Shown here one piece after another: positions 1-6,166 of a stretch of 6,406 bases of DNA. The notes under the pieces are model-generated. The model was not told the origin of the DNA. It worked only from the letters and a program-made list of their open reading frames with translations, and did not search any database. Both the position numbers and the translations under genes were made by a program. Within the stretch, counting starts at the first letter, position 1. Each line of letters starts with the position of its first letter. The DNA is from an uncultured Candidatus Saccharibacteria bacterium (GTDB lineage Bacteria; Patescibacteriota; Saccharimonadia; Saccharimonadales; Saccharimonadaceae): the NCBI GenBank assembly GCA_938049075.1, contig CALICZ010000159.1:1-6406 (forward strand), in the 5' to 3' direction.

Positions 1-743
1 CGCGGGGCGAGTGCCGCCGAGGCTAGCCAGTAGTCGATCCGCCAGCCTACGTTGCGGGCCCGGGCGTTGGCCCAGTGTGTCCACCAGGTGTAGGCATCGG
101 TTTGGCCGGGGTGGGCAGCACGGAAGGTATCCACAAAGCCAGCGTCTAGGTAGTGCTGAAAGCCAGCGCGTTCTTCGTCCGTAAAGCCATGCTTGCCCCG
201 GTTAGCGCGTGGGTTGGCAAGGTCGATTGGCTGGTGGGCGACGTTCATATCGCCGCAGTAGAGCACGGGCTTGGCCGGACCGTACTGGCCAGCCTCCAGC
301 CCCTGCAAGTACGTCAGCATGCAAGGGTCCCAGGCCTTGGCGCGCAGGGCAAGCCGGCTTAAGTCCCCTTTACTATTGGGTGTGTAGCAAGTTACCAGCC
401 AAAAGCCAGCAAATTCCGCTGTGATGACACGGCCTTCATCGTTTGGGCTGCCGTAACTATCTGCCGCGAGCTGGAACTGCTCTACCAGCTCGGCTGGCAG
501 GCCATCGCGCCACTGCACTGGTGCGGTTTTGCTAAAGACTGCCGTGCCGCTATAGCCCTTCTTGGCTGCGCTATAAAAGTGCTCGTGGTAGCCCGGCAGG
601 TCCAGCTCCACCTGCTGGCGCTGCGCTTTGGTCTCTTGCAGGCACAGGATATCGGGGTTGTGCGCCGCCATAAAGCGGGCAAATTCGCCCTTATTAATCA
701 CCGCACGAATGCCGTTGACGTTCCACGAGTATAAGGTAGTCAT
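1..743 (-). CDS. xth: Exodeoxyribonuclease III (AP endonuclease, ExoIII/EEP family), C-terminus cut by window edge
   Basis: This is a Mg-dependent DNA repair nuclease that cleaves 5' of abasic sites and has 3'-5' exonuclease and 3'-phosphodiesterase activity in base-excision repair. I translated it from ATG at 743; 247 codons are visible without a stop. Family motifs appear in order: WNVNGIRA (7-14), LQETKA with metal ligand E37, YSGTAVF (64-70), CYTPNS with Y120, CGDMNV with D165 and N167, and GWRIDYWL with D237. These correspond to the ExoIII active-site residues E34, Y109, D151, N153 and D229. The terminal catalytic His motif (SDH-type) should lie just past the edge, so about 20-30 residues are missing. 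The start is supported by the initial MTTLYSWNVNG, the usual N-terminus, and by a promoter directly upstream. The preceding glycosyltransferase ends 41 bp away on the same strand. The function call is firm; the exact C-terminus is unseen. Confidence 0.94.
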   Translation of the reverse strand, partial: MTTLYSWNVNGIRAVINKGEFARFMAAHNPDILCLQETKAQRQQVELDLPGYHEHFYSAAKKGYSGTAVFSKTAPVQWRDGLPAELVEQFQLAADSYGSPNDEGRVITAEFAGFWLVTCYTPNSKGDLSRLALRAKAWDPCMLTYLQGLEAGQYGPAKPVLYCGDMNVAHQPIDLANPRANRGKHGFTDEERAGFQHYLDAGFVDTFRAAHPGQTDAYTWWTHWANARARNVGWRIDYWLASAALAP

Positions 744-749
744 AGGGGT

Positions 750-758
750 AGTATAGCA
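750..758 (-). promoter_or_regulatory. Extended -10 promoter of xth (leaderless)
   Basis: On the minus strand the sequence reads TGCTATACT followed by six bases (ACCCCT) and the ATG at 743. TATACT is a good -10 and TGC is an extended -10. A start 6-7 nt downstream would fall on or next to the A of ATG, so the transcript would be leaderless. No Shine-Dalgarno sequence and no clear -35 are seen. Confidence 0.6.
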
Positions 759-784
759 GATGATATGGCTCTGTGGCGAGCGGT

Positions 785-2035
785 CTATCTTTTGTGGTAT
801 TGCTTAATCGTCTGCTGATAGAGCTGTGCATAAGCAGTGGCAGTAGCCTGGGGTGATAGCTCGGTCAAAACACTCTTTGTGCCATCAACGAGCTGCTGAT
901 GGTAAGTTGGCTCGGCAATCTGCTGCATGCCTGCTGCGAGACTGGCGGTATCTGGCTGGACGAGGAGGCTATTGCCCTGATTAAGACCAACGTCAAGCCG
1001 GTCATCGCAGTAGAGAATAGGAACGCCAACGACGAGAGACTCAGGAATGACGATAGGCTGGTTATCAAACCGATACGAGGCAAGTACAAATACATCAGCG
1101 TCGCGCAAGAGCTGGACGATTGCTTTGCGGCCACCAACGTGGCCAGTAAATATAATATTGGGAGAGCTCTGCGCGAGTCGAGTTAGCCTTTTGGATTCTG
1201 CTCCATCGCCGACAATGTAGAGCTCGCTATGCGGGATAGCTGCTTGTTGGAAGGCTTGGATGATAACATCGAGGCGTTTTTCTTTAACGAGGCGGCTAAT
1301 GGTGATAAAGCGAATTTTGCCATCATCTTGGCGTTGGCGTTGGGTAGCCTGCGCATAGGCCTCAAACGTGCGGTTGTATCCTGTTGGTATAATTGCGCCA
1401 GGTAGGTCTACATCACCTGCAGCAGCGCGAATATACGCAGACATATAGTGTGATGGCGTGGTGGACGCATCGACGGCGCGGGCGATGATGGCCTGAGTAC
1501 GCCAATCAAATCGCCCAATCCGGCTCTCGCGAGCAAGCTGCGGGGCAGTTATGCGCTGGCTGTGTAAATGACGCTGATGAATCCGAGCGGTTAGCAGCGC
1601 ACAGAGCCGAAACCCAAGGCTGGCAAAGAATGTTGGCACTGGCATCGTGTGTGAGCCAGCCATGTTGGTGTGAAAGGTATGGATATGTGGGATACCCTGC
1701 GCTCGGGCTATGTTGGCTGCGAGCAGTAGTGCACCAGTGTCGGTTTGACTGTGGATGATGTCAAAATGGTGCTCTTGGCTGATTGCTCGTGCTACCCGAC
1801 GAGAGGCATAGATAATGCGTGTATGGAGCGGCAACCCAGGAAACCGAAACGAAGCAACGGGCACTACTGTGGCATGCTCTGGCGGCTCAAGATCGGTCTG
1901 GGGTGCAATGAGCGTGACATGGTGGCCAAGCTGGGTGAGCTCCTCGATCTGGGTCTGGATTGACCGGCTCACACCGCTGGCTGAGGGGAATTTATCGTCC
2001 AAGACAATAGCAACAGAGAGATGATTTGTACGCAT
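785..2035 (-). CDS. GT4-family glycosyltransferase (PimB / alpha-glycosyl-diacylglycerol synthase-like), paralogue 1
   Basis: A 416-residue GT-B glycosyltransferase, expected to move a sugar from a nucleotide-sugar donor to a membrane lipid or glycan at the cytoplasmic face. The N-terminal acceptor domain has the PxxSGVSRSI glycine loop (17-26), HSQTD (95-99) and HTFHTNM (119-125), plus a hydrophobic stretch at 131-150. The C-terminal GT4 domain has SRLVKEKR (247-254; donor-phosphate Arg248 and Lys253), YIVGDGAE (273-280) and FTGHV. The usual E-x7-E motif is present as D324-x7-E332 within ASYRFDNQPIVIPES. Length is normal for the family. It shares its donor-domain wording with the glycosyltransferase at 4043-5305, so the two are paralogues. 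It is divergent from the hydrolase at 2100. Sugar and acceptor cannot be told from sequence; the GT4 assignment is firm and the lipid acceptor is inferred. Confidence 0.93.
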   Translation of the reverse strand: MRTNHLSVAIVLDDKFPSASGVSRSIQTQIEELTQLGHHVTLIAPQTDLEPPEHATVVPVASFRFPGLPLHTRIIYASRRVARAISQEHHFDIIHSQTDTGALLLAANIARAQGIPHIHTFHTNMAGSHTMPVPTFFASLGFRLCALLTARIHQRHLHSQRITAPQLARESRIGRFDWRTQAIIARAVDASTTPSHYMSAYIRAAAGDVDLPGAIIPTGYNRTFEAYAQATQRQRQDDGKIRFITISRLVKEKRLDVIIQAFQQAAIPHSELYIVGDGAESKRLTRLAQSSPNIIFTGHVGGRKAIVQLLRDADVFVLASYRFDNQPIVIPESLVVGVPILYCDDRLDVGLNQGNSLLVQPDTASLAAGMQQIAEPTYHQQLVDGTKSVLTELSPQATATAYAQLYQQTIKQYHKR

Positions 2036-2045
2036 AGTAGTATAT

Positions 2046-2054
2046 AGTATAGCA
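2046..2054 (-). promoter_or_regulatory. Extended -10 promoter of glycosyltransferase 1 (divergent region)
   Basis: The minus strand reads TGCTATACT, then ten bases, then the ATG at 2035. The predicted start lies about 3 nt before ATG. No Shine-Dalgarno sequence fits in that leader, and no good -35 is seen. It lies back-to-back with the promoter of the hydrolase at 2100 within a 64-bp gap. Confidence 0.55.
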
Positions 2055-2059
2055 GATAG

Positions 2060-2088
2060 TTGTACCGAGCTGAGGAATAACCTATAAT
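2060..2088 (+). promoter_or_regulatory. Promoter of hydrolase 1 (TTGTAC-17-TATAAT)
   Basis: A perfect TATAAT (2083-2088) lies 17 bp after TTGTAC (2060-2065), which matches only the TTG of the -35 consensus. Eleven bases separate the -10 from the ATG at 2100, and they include an AAGGGG purine run. A start 6-7 nt after the -10 would leave a leader of about 4-5 nt, so the purine run would be mostly untranscribed. The -35 lies close to the opposing glycosyltransferase -10, so the two promoters could interfere. Confidence 0.55.
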
Positions 2089-2099
2089 AAGGGGTCGTT

Positions 2100-2942
2100 A
2101 TGAAGCATCAAACTATCCCAACATTGCAAGAGCTGCGCCATATGCTTGGCTGCCAAGAAAAGACAGCTCAGGGGGTATGCTGGTACGAATGCAATACTAC
2201 CGCAGACAAAGCTGTACTTATTTTCCACGGTGTGACGGGTGGCAAGCTCGACATGATGCCACTGGCTGAGCGATATGTAAACTTTGGCTATGCAGTCTAT
2301 GCCGTTGATTTGCCTGGGCATGGTGGCTCGGTACAGCCCGAACTGCGGGATTATCAGGATCTTGGCCAGTGGTTTGCTCATGTGGTGGCGCAAATTGGCC
2401 GCACGCCAGATGTGGTGATTGGCACGTCTTTTTCCGCCTCGGTGGTGTATTATGCAATGAGCACCGGTATCATCTCGCCCCAGACGAAGATCATCCTGGC
2501 CTGCCCTACCCCAGATACAACGAAGCTGGCAGATATACTGCAAAAGCTATCCAACAAAGTCCCAGAAAAAATGGGCTGGGATGCCTATAACCTCAAAGTT
2601 GCTCAATATATACGAGTGGCAGCTGGCCTCAAGACGCAGCGCCGCGATGCTCGGCAGTGGCTGCGCGAATCCGAAACTTACAAAAAGGATTCTCTAACGC
2701 TCAGGGATTCGGCAGTCCTCACCACACTCCTCTACAACCAAAGCCCCTACGCACGCCACATACCACAAGAGTACCAGCACAATATAACTGTCATCGTTGG
2801 TGGTAAAGATAATATTATTACATCGAAGACGCTTGATATCATGCATGAGCTTCTGCCTGAGGCAGACTTCATATGCGCCCCGCAAGCTGGCCATTTACTA
2901 CAGTTTGAGGCGGTTGAGAGCTACCCGGATGTCGCTTGCTAG
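2100..2942 (+). CDS. Alpha/beta-hydrolase fold protein 1 (lipase/esterase-like, GTSFS elbow)
   Basis: A 280-residue soluble alpha/beta hydrolase of the monoacylglycerol-lipase/esterase type, with no signal peptide or membrane segment. Visible elements in order: oxyanion-hole loop FHGVTGG (42-48), strand and turn VDLPGHGGS (69-77), nucleophile elbow VIGTSFSAS with Ser110, acid loop VGGKDNI with Asp237, and QAGHLLQ with His265. Ser-Asp-His spacing fits the family, with a cap region at roughly 140-220. The elbow is odd: G-T-S-F-S carries Ser112 where Gly is standard. The start is fixed by a TATAAT box 11 bp upstream and by lack of room before the divergent glycosyltransferase promoter. It sits between two paralogous glycosyltransferases and before a second hydrolase, so a role in lipid or glycolipid turnover is plausible. 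The substrate is unknown; other esters or thioesters are equally possible. Confidence 0.88.
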   Translation: MKHQTIPTLQELRHMLGCQEKTAQGVCWYECNTTADKAVLIFHGVTGGKLDMMPLAERYVNFGYAVYAVDLPGHGGSVQPELRDYQDLGQWFAHVVAQIGRTPDVVIGTSFSASVVYYAMSTGIISPQTKIILACPTPDTTKLADILQKLSNKVPEKMGWDAYNLKVAQYIRVAAGLKTQRRDARQWLRESETYKKDSLTLRDSAVLTTLLYNQSPYARHIPQEYQHNITVIVGGKDNIITSKTLDIMHELLPEADFICAPQAGHLLQFEAVESYPDVAC

Positions 2943-2960
2943 CATACTACTGCGCTTGGC

Positions 2961-2989
2961 TTGACGCATTCTACATAGTGTAGTACAAC
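2961..2989 (+). promoter_or_regulatory. Promoter of hydrolase 2 with a dyad in its spacer
   Basis: TTGACG (2961-2966, 5/6 match to the -35 consensus) is followed by exactly 17 bp and then TACAAC (2984-2989, 4/6 match to -10). The spacer contains the perfect inverted repeat CTACA-TAG-TGTAG (2971-2983), which ends directly against the -10 and could be an operator half-site pair. The predicted start near 2996 gives a leader of about 17 nt. Confidence 0.5.
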
Positions 2990-2995
2990 TAATAC

Positions 2996-3012
2996 AAAGG
3001 ATTATAACACCT
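2996..3012 (+). promoter_or_regulatory. Shine-Dalgarno AAAGGA that decides the 3013 start
   Basis: AAAGGA (2996-3001) lies 11 nt before the ATG at 3013, in the string AAAGGATTAT-N7-ATG. The same ten bases at the same distance precede the small ORF starting at 6155. This supports initiation at 3013 rather than at the internal ATG at 3207. Confidence 0.5.
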
Positions 3013-4016
3013 ATGAGAAAGCCAAACTACACTGGGCAGGATTTGCCGATCACACACAACACATATCATGGCGGCAAGCTTGTCCGCCAAGAAAAAGGGA
3101 TGATGGACCTCCAACCAACCTGGGGGGGCGTGCTGGACTACTTGAGACGCTGAAGCAGCGTGAGCTGCCTAATAACCTTGGTAAGGGCGCGCTTGTCCTG
3201 ACGCAGATGGGCGAGGCGTCAAGCGGCTTGACTGTTATATACGGTATGGGCTGGGGTGGTAATGCGTATACAGAGGTAGCGCAGCAAGAAATGGCAGAAA
3301 TTGCCCATGCATTGCAAGACGAAGACGGCAAAATGCCTAACATTGTTACTACGCCAACTAGTGCTTTGCGCGAGCCAATTGCACACAAGATAGCGAGAGA
3401 GGGCAGCTTTGCGGCATTGGCCGAAGAGGTCGCACCAGTTGTTGATAGAGTGGTGGCCGATAGTGACGAGGTTATTGCGATTGGTCATTCATATGGAGCT
3501 CGCCTGGCTACAGCAATGCCAGCTGCGCTTAGCGAAAGTCAAAAGATCGCCGAGCTCATACTCGATGAGCCACCAAGCAGCTGCTGGTCGCTTGGCAAGC
3601 TGGGGATTGCTATGGCGCAAGGGGTAGAGGCTGTGCATATGCAGCGCTATATCAAGAATTCATACGATGCTGCTGCCCGCAAAGCCTGGGATCATGTCAA
3701 AGACGCACCAGAGATTGCCCGACCACCTCTGGCAGTGCAGCTAAAAGACATCTCGGCGATGGCACAGACCAAGGGCTTCAACCTCGACCTGCTCTCTGCA
3801 GTCGGTTCATTGCCTGAAGGTACGCCAATCACGCTGGTCTCGCCAGAGCTGAGCAGAATGAATCGCAAAGGTGACGCAGCAAACCTGATGCAATCAGTCA
3901 GTGAGCTCTATCCGAAGGCTGATTTGCGCGTAGCGGAAATTGGCGATAGTACGCACAATGTAGTGGCTGGCAACCCAGCTTACTTCGGTAAGATTCTCGA
4001 GCTTGGCCACAAATAA
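3013..4016 (+). CDS. Alpha/beta-hydrolase fold protein 2, frame broken at a G7 run (intact 3' part 3207-4016)
   Basis: Read from ATG 3013, the frame opens MRKPNYTGQDLPITHNTY, reaches Trp37 and stops at TGA 3151-3153. Shifting -1 at the seven G of 3122-3128 joins it to a frame that runs open to the TAA at 4014-4016, giving a predicted 334-residue protein. Coding-like sequence (LLETLKQRELPNNLGKG) precedes the internal ATG 3207, so 3207 is probably not the native start. Family motifs, numbered from 3207: VIYGMGWGG oxyanion-type loop (10-18), nucleophile elbow IAIGHSYGA with Ser95, and DSTHNVV with His250. The acid residue is not clear; E214 or D223 are candidates. There is no signal peptide. It lies 27 bp before the second glycosyltransferase. 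The break could be a true mutation, a sequencing error in the homopolymer, phase variation, or -1 slippage at G-GGG-GGC. Confidence 0.82.
3122..3161 (+). other. G7 slippery run plus downstream hairpin at the frame break
   Basis: In the frame of the 3013 start the bases read TGG GGG GGC, so 3123-3129 is a G-GGG-GGC heptamer of the X-XXY-YYZ type. One base of backward slippage enters the open downstream frame. A hairpin ACGCTG-AAG-CAGCGT (3147-3161) follows 17 bases after the heptamer, overlapping the in-frame TGA. That gap is longer than the usual 5-9 nt, so a programmed shift is only a possibility. Confidence 0.35.
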
Positions 4017-4026
4017 CAGAGAAGTA

Positions 4027-4035
4027 TGCTATAAT
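4027..4035 (+). promoter_or_regulatory. Extended -10 promoter of glycosyltransferase 2 (leaderless)
   Basis: TGCTATAAT (4027-4035) has a perfect -10 with extended TGC, seven bases before the ATG at 4043. The predicted start falls at or next to the A of ATG. It lies in the 26-bp gap after hydrolase 2, so the glycosyltransferase can be expressed independently. No convincing -35 is seen at 16-18 bp. Confidence 0.62.
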
Positions 4036-4042
4036 AATAGCT

Positions 4043-5305
4043 ATGAAAATCGGAATCTTTATTGATGACTATTTGCCATCAGTCCATGGCGTGGCGACAT
4101 CCACGGTTAATTTGAGGCAGGCGCTTGAGGCGCTGGGGCATGAGGTATACATTATTGCGCCAAAGTGCGAAGGCTATGACGACCACGATGACCATGTCAT
4201 CCGCCTGCCATCATCGAAGAATTACGTCTTTGATAAGCGCGAGACGGCTGTCATCTACCCTGGCCTAGCCAAGAAGCTGGACGATTATCAATTCGACATT
4301 GTCCACAGCCAAATGCAATTCTATATGGGTGTGCTGGCCCACAGTGTGGCCAAGCGGCAGCGCATCCCCCACGTCACGACGATTCACACGCTCTATAGCG
4401 AGCTGATCGACGACTATCCGTTTATGGTGACGGCTGGGGTGATTGCGCTCTCGGTCGCCTTTCCTGTTGTCTTCCGGACGAAGCCGATCTTGCCAGTCAC
4501 CTCGCGTGAGCAGCTCCATGGTATGGGCAAGAGTGCAATCCGCGAGATGCTCTCGCGTCAGGGGTGGCGGCTCACAGCAGCTTTTGCCAACCAGTGTGAT
4601 GCTTGTATATCGCCATCGCAGCACCTGGCCAAGATACTGGTGGAGGACGGCGGCCTCACGACGCCATGCCACGTCTTCCCAAATGGTATCAATACTCAGC
4701 GTTATCACGATGCTTCGGCAGCGGATTCGCCTATCACGAAAGGCCCGAACGATAAATTTATTATCTCGGTGGCGCGCCTGAGTCCTGAGAAGCGCCAGCA
4801 GGCACTTGTCGAAGCTCTGCCGCATATTCCAGATGAGAACGTGAAGCTCGTGCTAGTCGGCGGTGGCCCATACGAGGCAGAGCTGCGCGCCTGTGCCGAG
4901 CGACTTGGCGTGGCAGAGCGGGTGATCTTTACGGGGATGCAGCCAAGCGATACAGTGGCTGCGCTGCTGAAGCAAGCCGATGTCTTCTCTCTCGCGTCGT
5001 ATCACTTTGATAACCAGCCGATGACCTTCCTCGAGGCGGCGTCAAGCGGTCTGCCGATCGTCTACTGCGATGAGCGCATGACCGAGGGCCTGACCAAGAA
5101 AAATGCCATCCTGACCGATGGGATTGAGGGTGAGGACTTTGCCAAGGTCTTTAATGATTTCTTTACTCACCCCGATAAGCTCGAGCAATTGTCTCGTGGC
5201 TCGCTGAGGGTAGCGCGCCAGTTCGATTCTGTGACAATGGCAAAGAAGGTTGTGGCGCTGTATGAGTCGCTCATTGCCAGCCATAATGCGCTCGAAGAAG
5301 AGTAG
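4043..5305 (+). CDS. GT4-family glycosyltransferase (alpha-glycosyl-diacylglycerol synthase / PimB-like), paralogue 2
   Basis: A 420-residue GT-B enzyme. The N-terminus MKIGIFIDDYLPSVHGVATS with LGHEVYIIAP (31-40) closely follows the wording of alpha-monoglucosyl-diacylglycerol synthases and PimB-type mannosyltransferases, so a membrane glycolipid product is likely. Further elements: HSQMQ (88-92), TIHTLYSE (113-120), a hydrophobic stretch at 128-144 that may dip into the membrane, ISPSQHLA (189-196) and FPNGIN (212-217). The donor domain has ARLSPEKR (Arg245, Lys250), VGGGPYEAEL (272-281), FTGMQPSD, and the E-x7-E equivalent D323-x7-E331 in ASYHFDNQPMTFLEAA. It ends 15 bp before a strong hairpin terminator. 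It shares ASYxFDNQP and YCD-E/D-R blocks with the protein at 785-2035 but has a different middle region, so it is a diverged paralogue. Sugar donor and acceptor are not determinable from sequence. Confidence 0.95.
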   Translation: MKIGIFIDDYLPSVHGVATSTVNLRQALEALGHEVYIIAPKCEGYDDHDDHVIRLPSSKNYVFDKRETAVIYPGLAKKLDDYQFDIVHSQMQFYMGVLAHSVAKRQRIPHVTTIHTLYSELIDDYPFMVTAGVIALSVAFPVVFRTKPILPVTSREQLHGMGKSAIREMLSRQGWRLTAAFANQCDACISPSQHLAKILVEDGGLTTPCHVFPNGINTQRYHDASAADSPITKGPNDKFIISVARLSPEKRQQALVEALPHIPDENVKLVLVGGGPYEAELRACAERLGVAERVIFTGMQPSDTVAALLKQADVFSLASYHFDNQPMTFLEAASSGLPIVYCDERMTEGLTKKNAILTDGIEGEDFAKVFNDFFTHPDKLEQLSRGSLRVARQFDSVTMAKKVVALYESLIASHNALEEE

Positions 5306-5320
5306 ATGATGCTTGCTATT

Positions 5321-5353
5321 AAAAACTCACCACTGATCATGTGGTGAGTTTTT
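5321..5353. terminator. Bidirectional intrinsic terminator between glycosyltransferase 2 and smpB
   Basis: A perfect 13-bp inverted repeat, AAAAACTCACCAC / GTGGTGAGTTTTT, flanks a 7-base loop (TGATCAT). The core is GC-containing and both strands end in a run of five T. It lies between two convergent genes, 15 bp after the glycosyltransferase stop, and can serve both directions. Confidence 0.9.
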
Positions 5354-5407
5354 GTTCTCTCTTTAGTGTGTACGATTATTAACAATCTAAATATTGAGGC
5401 TTCAGAA

Positions 5408-5422
5408 AGCCTAGGCTAGGCT
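5408..5422 (-). terminator. Possible weak terminator hairpin behind smpB
   Basis: On the minus strand, 14 bases after the smpB stop, AGCCTA-GCC-TAGGCT forms a perfect 6-bp stem with a 3-base loop, followed by TTTCTG. The T tract is short, so it is weak at best; the stronger hairpin at 5321-5353 lies just beyond as backup. Confidence 0.3.
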
Positions 5423-5436
5423 CTCTTAAGATTCTA

Positions 5437-5916
5437 CTAGCGATACTGCCTCACTGCTCGTCGCTGCTCTCGCTCCACATCGCGGCGTTTGATGGTTTCG
5501 CGCTTGTCGTAGCGTTTCTTACCCTTACCGAGGGCAATGACGAGCTTGATATAGCGGCCACTAGTGAGGAGCTTCGTGGGGACGATGGTATAGCCGTCCT
5601 TCTTGCGAGCAGCGAGTTGCTCGATCTGCCGCCGCTTTGCCAGGAGCTTACGTGCACTAGTGCTGACTGTCCGGGCATTTGGTTGGCCCTGCTCGTTGTG
5701 ACGCAGTGAGAAGCTGGCATTATTGAGCCACAGCTCGCTATTGCGAATCGTCACATATGCCCCCTTGAGTTGCACGTGGCCCTCGCGCGCGGCGCGGACC
5801 TCTAGACCGGTCAGGTTCATGCCAACCACTATGTCGTCGCTCAGTTCATAATCAAACCGCGCGCGGCGGTTGACAATAGCTGGTACTGGTGGCTTGGTAG
5901 AACGGGATTTGCTCAT
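5437..5916 (-). CDS. smpB: SsrA-binding protein SmpB (trans-translation)
   Basis: SmpB binds the tRNA-like domain of tmRNA and delivers it to ribosomes stalled on broken mRNAs. The 159-residue protein shows the whole family pattern: VNRRARFDYEL (15-25), the beta-barrel segment LTGLEVRAAREGHVQLKGAYV (35-55), ELWLNNASFS (61-70), TIVPTKLL (110-117), and the basic C-terminal tail GKGKKRYDKRETIKRRDVER (130-149) that enters the decoding channel. Length is normal. The basic N-terminal extension (MSKSRSTKPP) and the wording GHVQLKGAYV / LWLNNASFS recall CPR/Saccharibacteria SmpB, which is my main clue to the organism. The start codon overlaps the stop of the upstream ORF as ATGA, and a -10 lies 11 nt upstream. 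No ssrA gene was recognised in the window. Confidence 0.97.
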   Translation of the reverse strand: MSKSRSTKPPVPAIVNRRARFDYELSDDIVVGMNLTGLEVRAAREGHVQLKGAYVTIRNSELWLNNASFSLRHNEQGQPNARTVSTSARKLLAKRRQIEQLAARKKDGYTIVPTKLLTSGRYIKLVIALGKGKKRYDKRETIKRRDVEREQRRAVRQYR

Positions 5917-6155
5917 ACGTCTCTTCTATTGTAGCAGATGCGATGGATATTGTAGCCTCTGAAAATATTGGCCTCGTCGAGCATTTCGTTCGTTGCCATA
6001 AATTGCAGCTCATCTGGCAAATGTCGCGCTATCTCGCGCGAGGGGATATTGCGCGGAAAGAGCGCTGTTTGCAAACCGTAGGATGTGACAACATTGTCGC
6101 AATCTGCGAGCGTAATGCCGTCACTTTTAACAAAAGCGAGTTGCTCGCCCTTCAT
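5913..6155 (-). CDS. Small hypothetical protein upstream of smpB, ATGA overlap
   Basis: An 80-residue ORF (starts MKGEQLAFVKSDG, ends CYNRRDV) that I do not recognise. It has no signal peptide or membrane segment, two cysteines (positions 19 and 74) and ordinary composition. Support comes from context: a TATAAT box about 45 nt upstream, an AAAGGA Shine-Dalgarno sequence 11 nt before ATG in the same AAAGGATTAT-N7-ATG arrangement as hydrolase 2, and a stop that overlaps the smpB start as ATGA, suggesting translational coupling. Against it: a 104-codon ORF is open on the opposite strand over the same bases, but that one lacks such signals. It could also be the remnant of a longer gene. No function is proposed. 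Confidence 0.45.
   Translation of the reverse strand: MKGEQLAFVKSDGITLADCDNVVTSYGLQTALFPRNIPSREIARHLPDELQFMATNEMLDEANIFRGYNIHRICYNRRDV
5928..5936 (-). promoter_or_regulatory. Extended -10 promoter of smpB inside the upstream ORF
   Basis: The minus strand reads TGCTACAAT, then eleven bases (AGAAGAGACGT), then the ATG at 5916. TACAAT with extended TGC fits the -10 pattern of the other genes here. The start would lie about 4-5 nt before ATG. It overlaps the last codons of the ORF at 5913-6155, so smpB may be read both from its own promoter and by read-through. Confidence 0.5.
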
Positions 6156-6166
6156 AATACTAATAA

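Noticed and set aside
153..682. Short ORFs on both strands at the left end
   Set aside because: All overlap the ExoIII frame (minus, from 743), which carries the full set of family motifs; the 482-682 minus frame is that gene read out of frame.
2082..2543. 153-codon minus-strand ORF over hydrolase 1
   Set aside because: It lies antisense inside a gene with clear alpha/beta-hydrolase motifs, and its own translation has no recognisable pattern.
4265..4825. 186-codon minus-strand ORF over glycosyltransferase 2
   Set aside because: It is antisense to a well-supported GT4 gene and rich in Arg/His as expected of a shadow frame.
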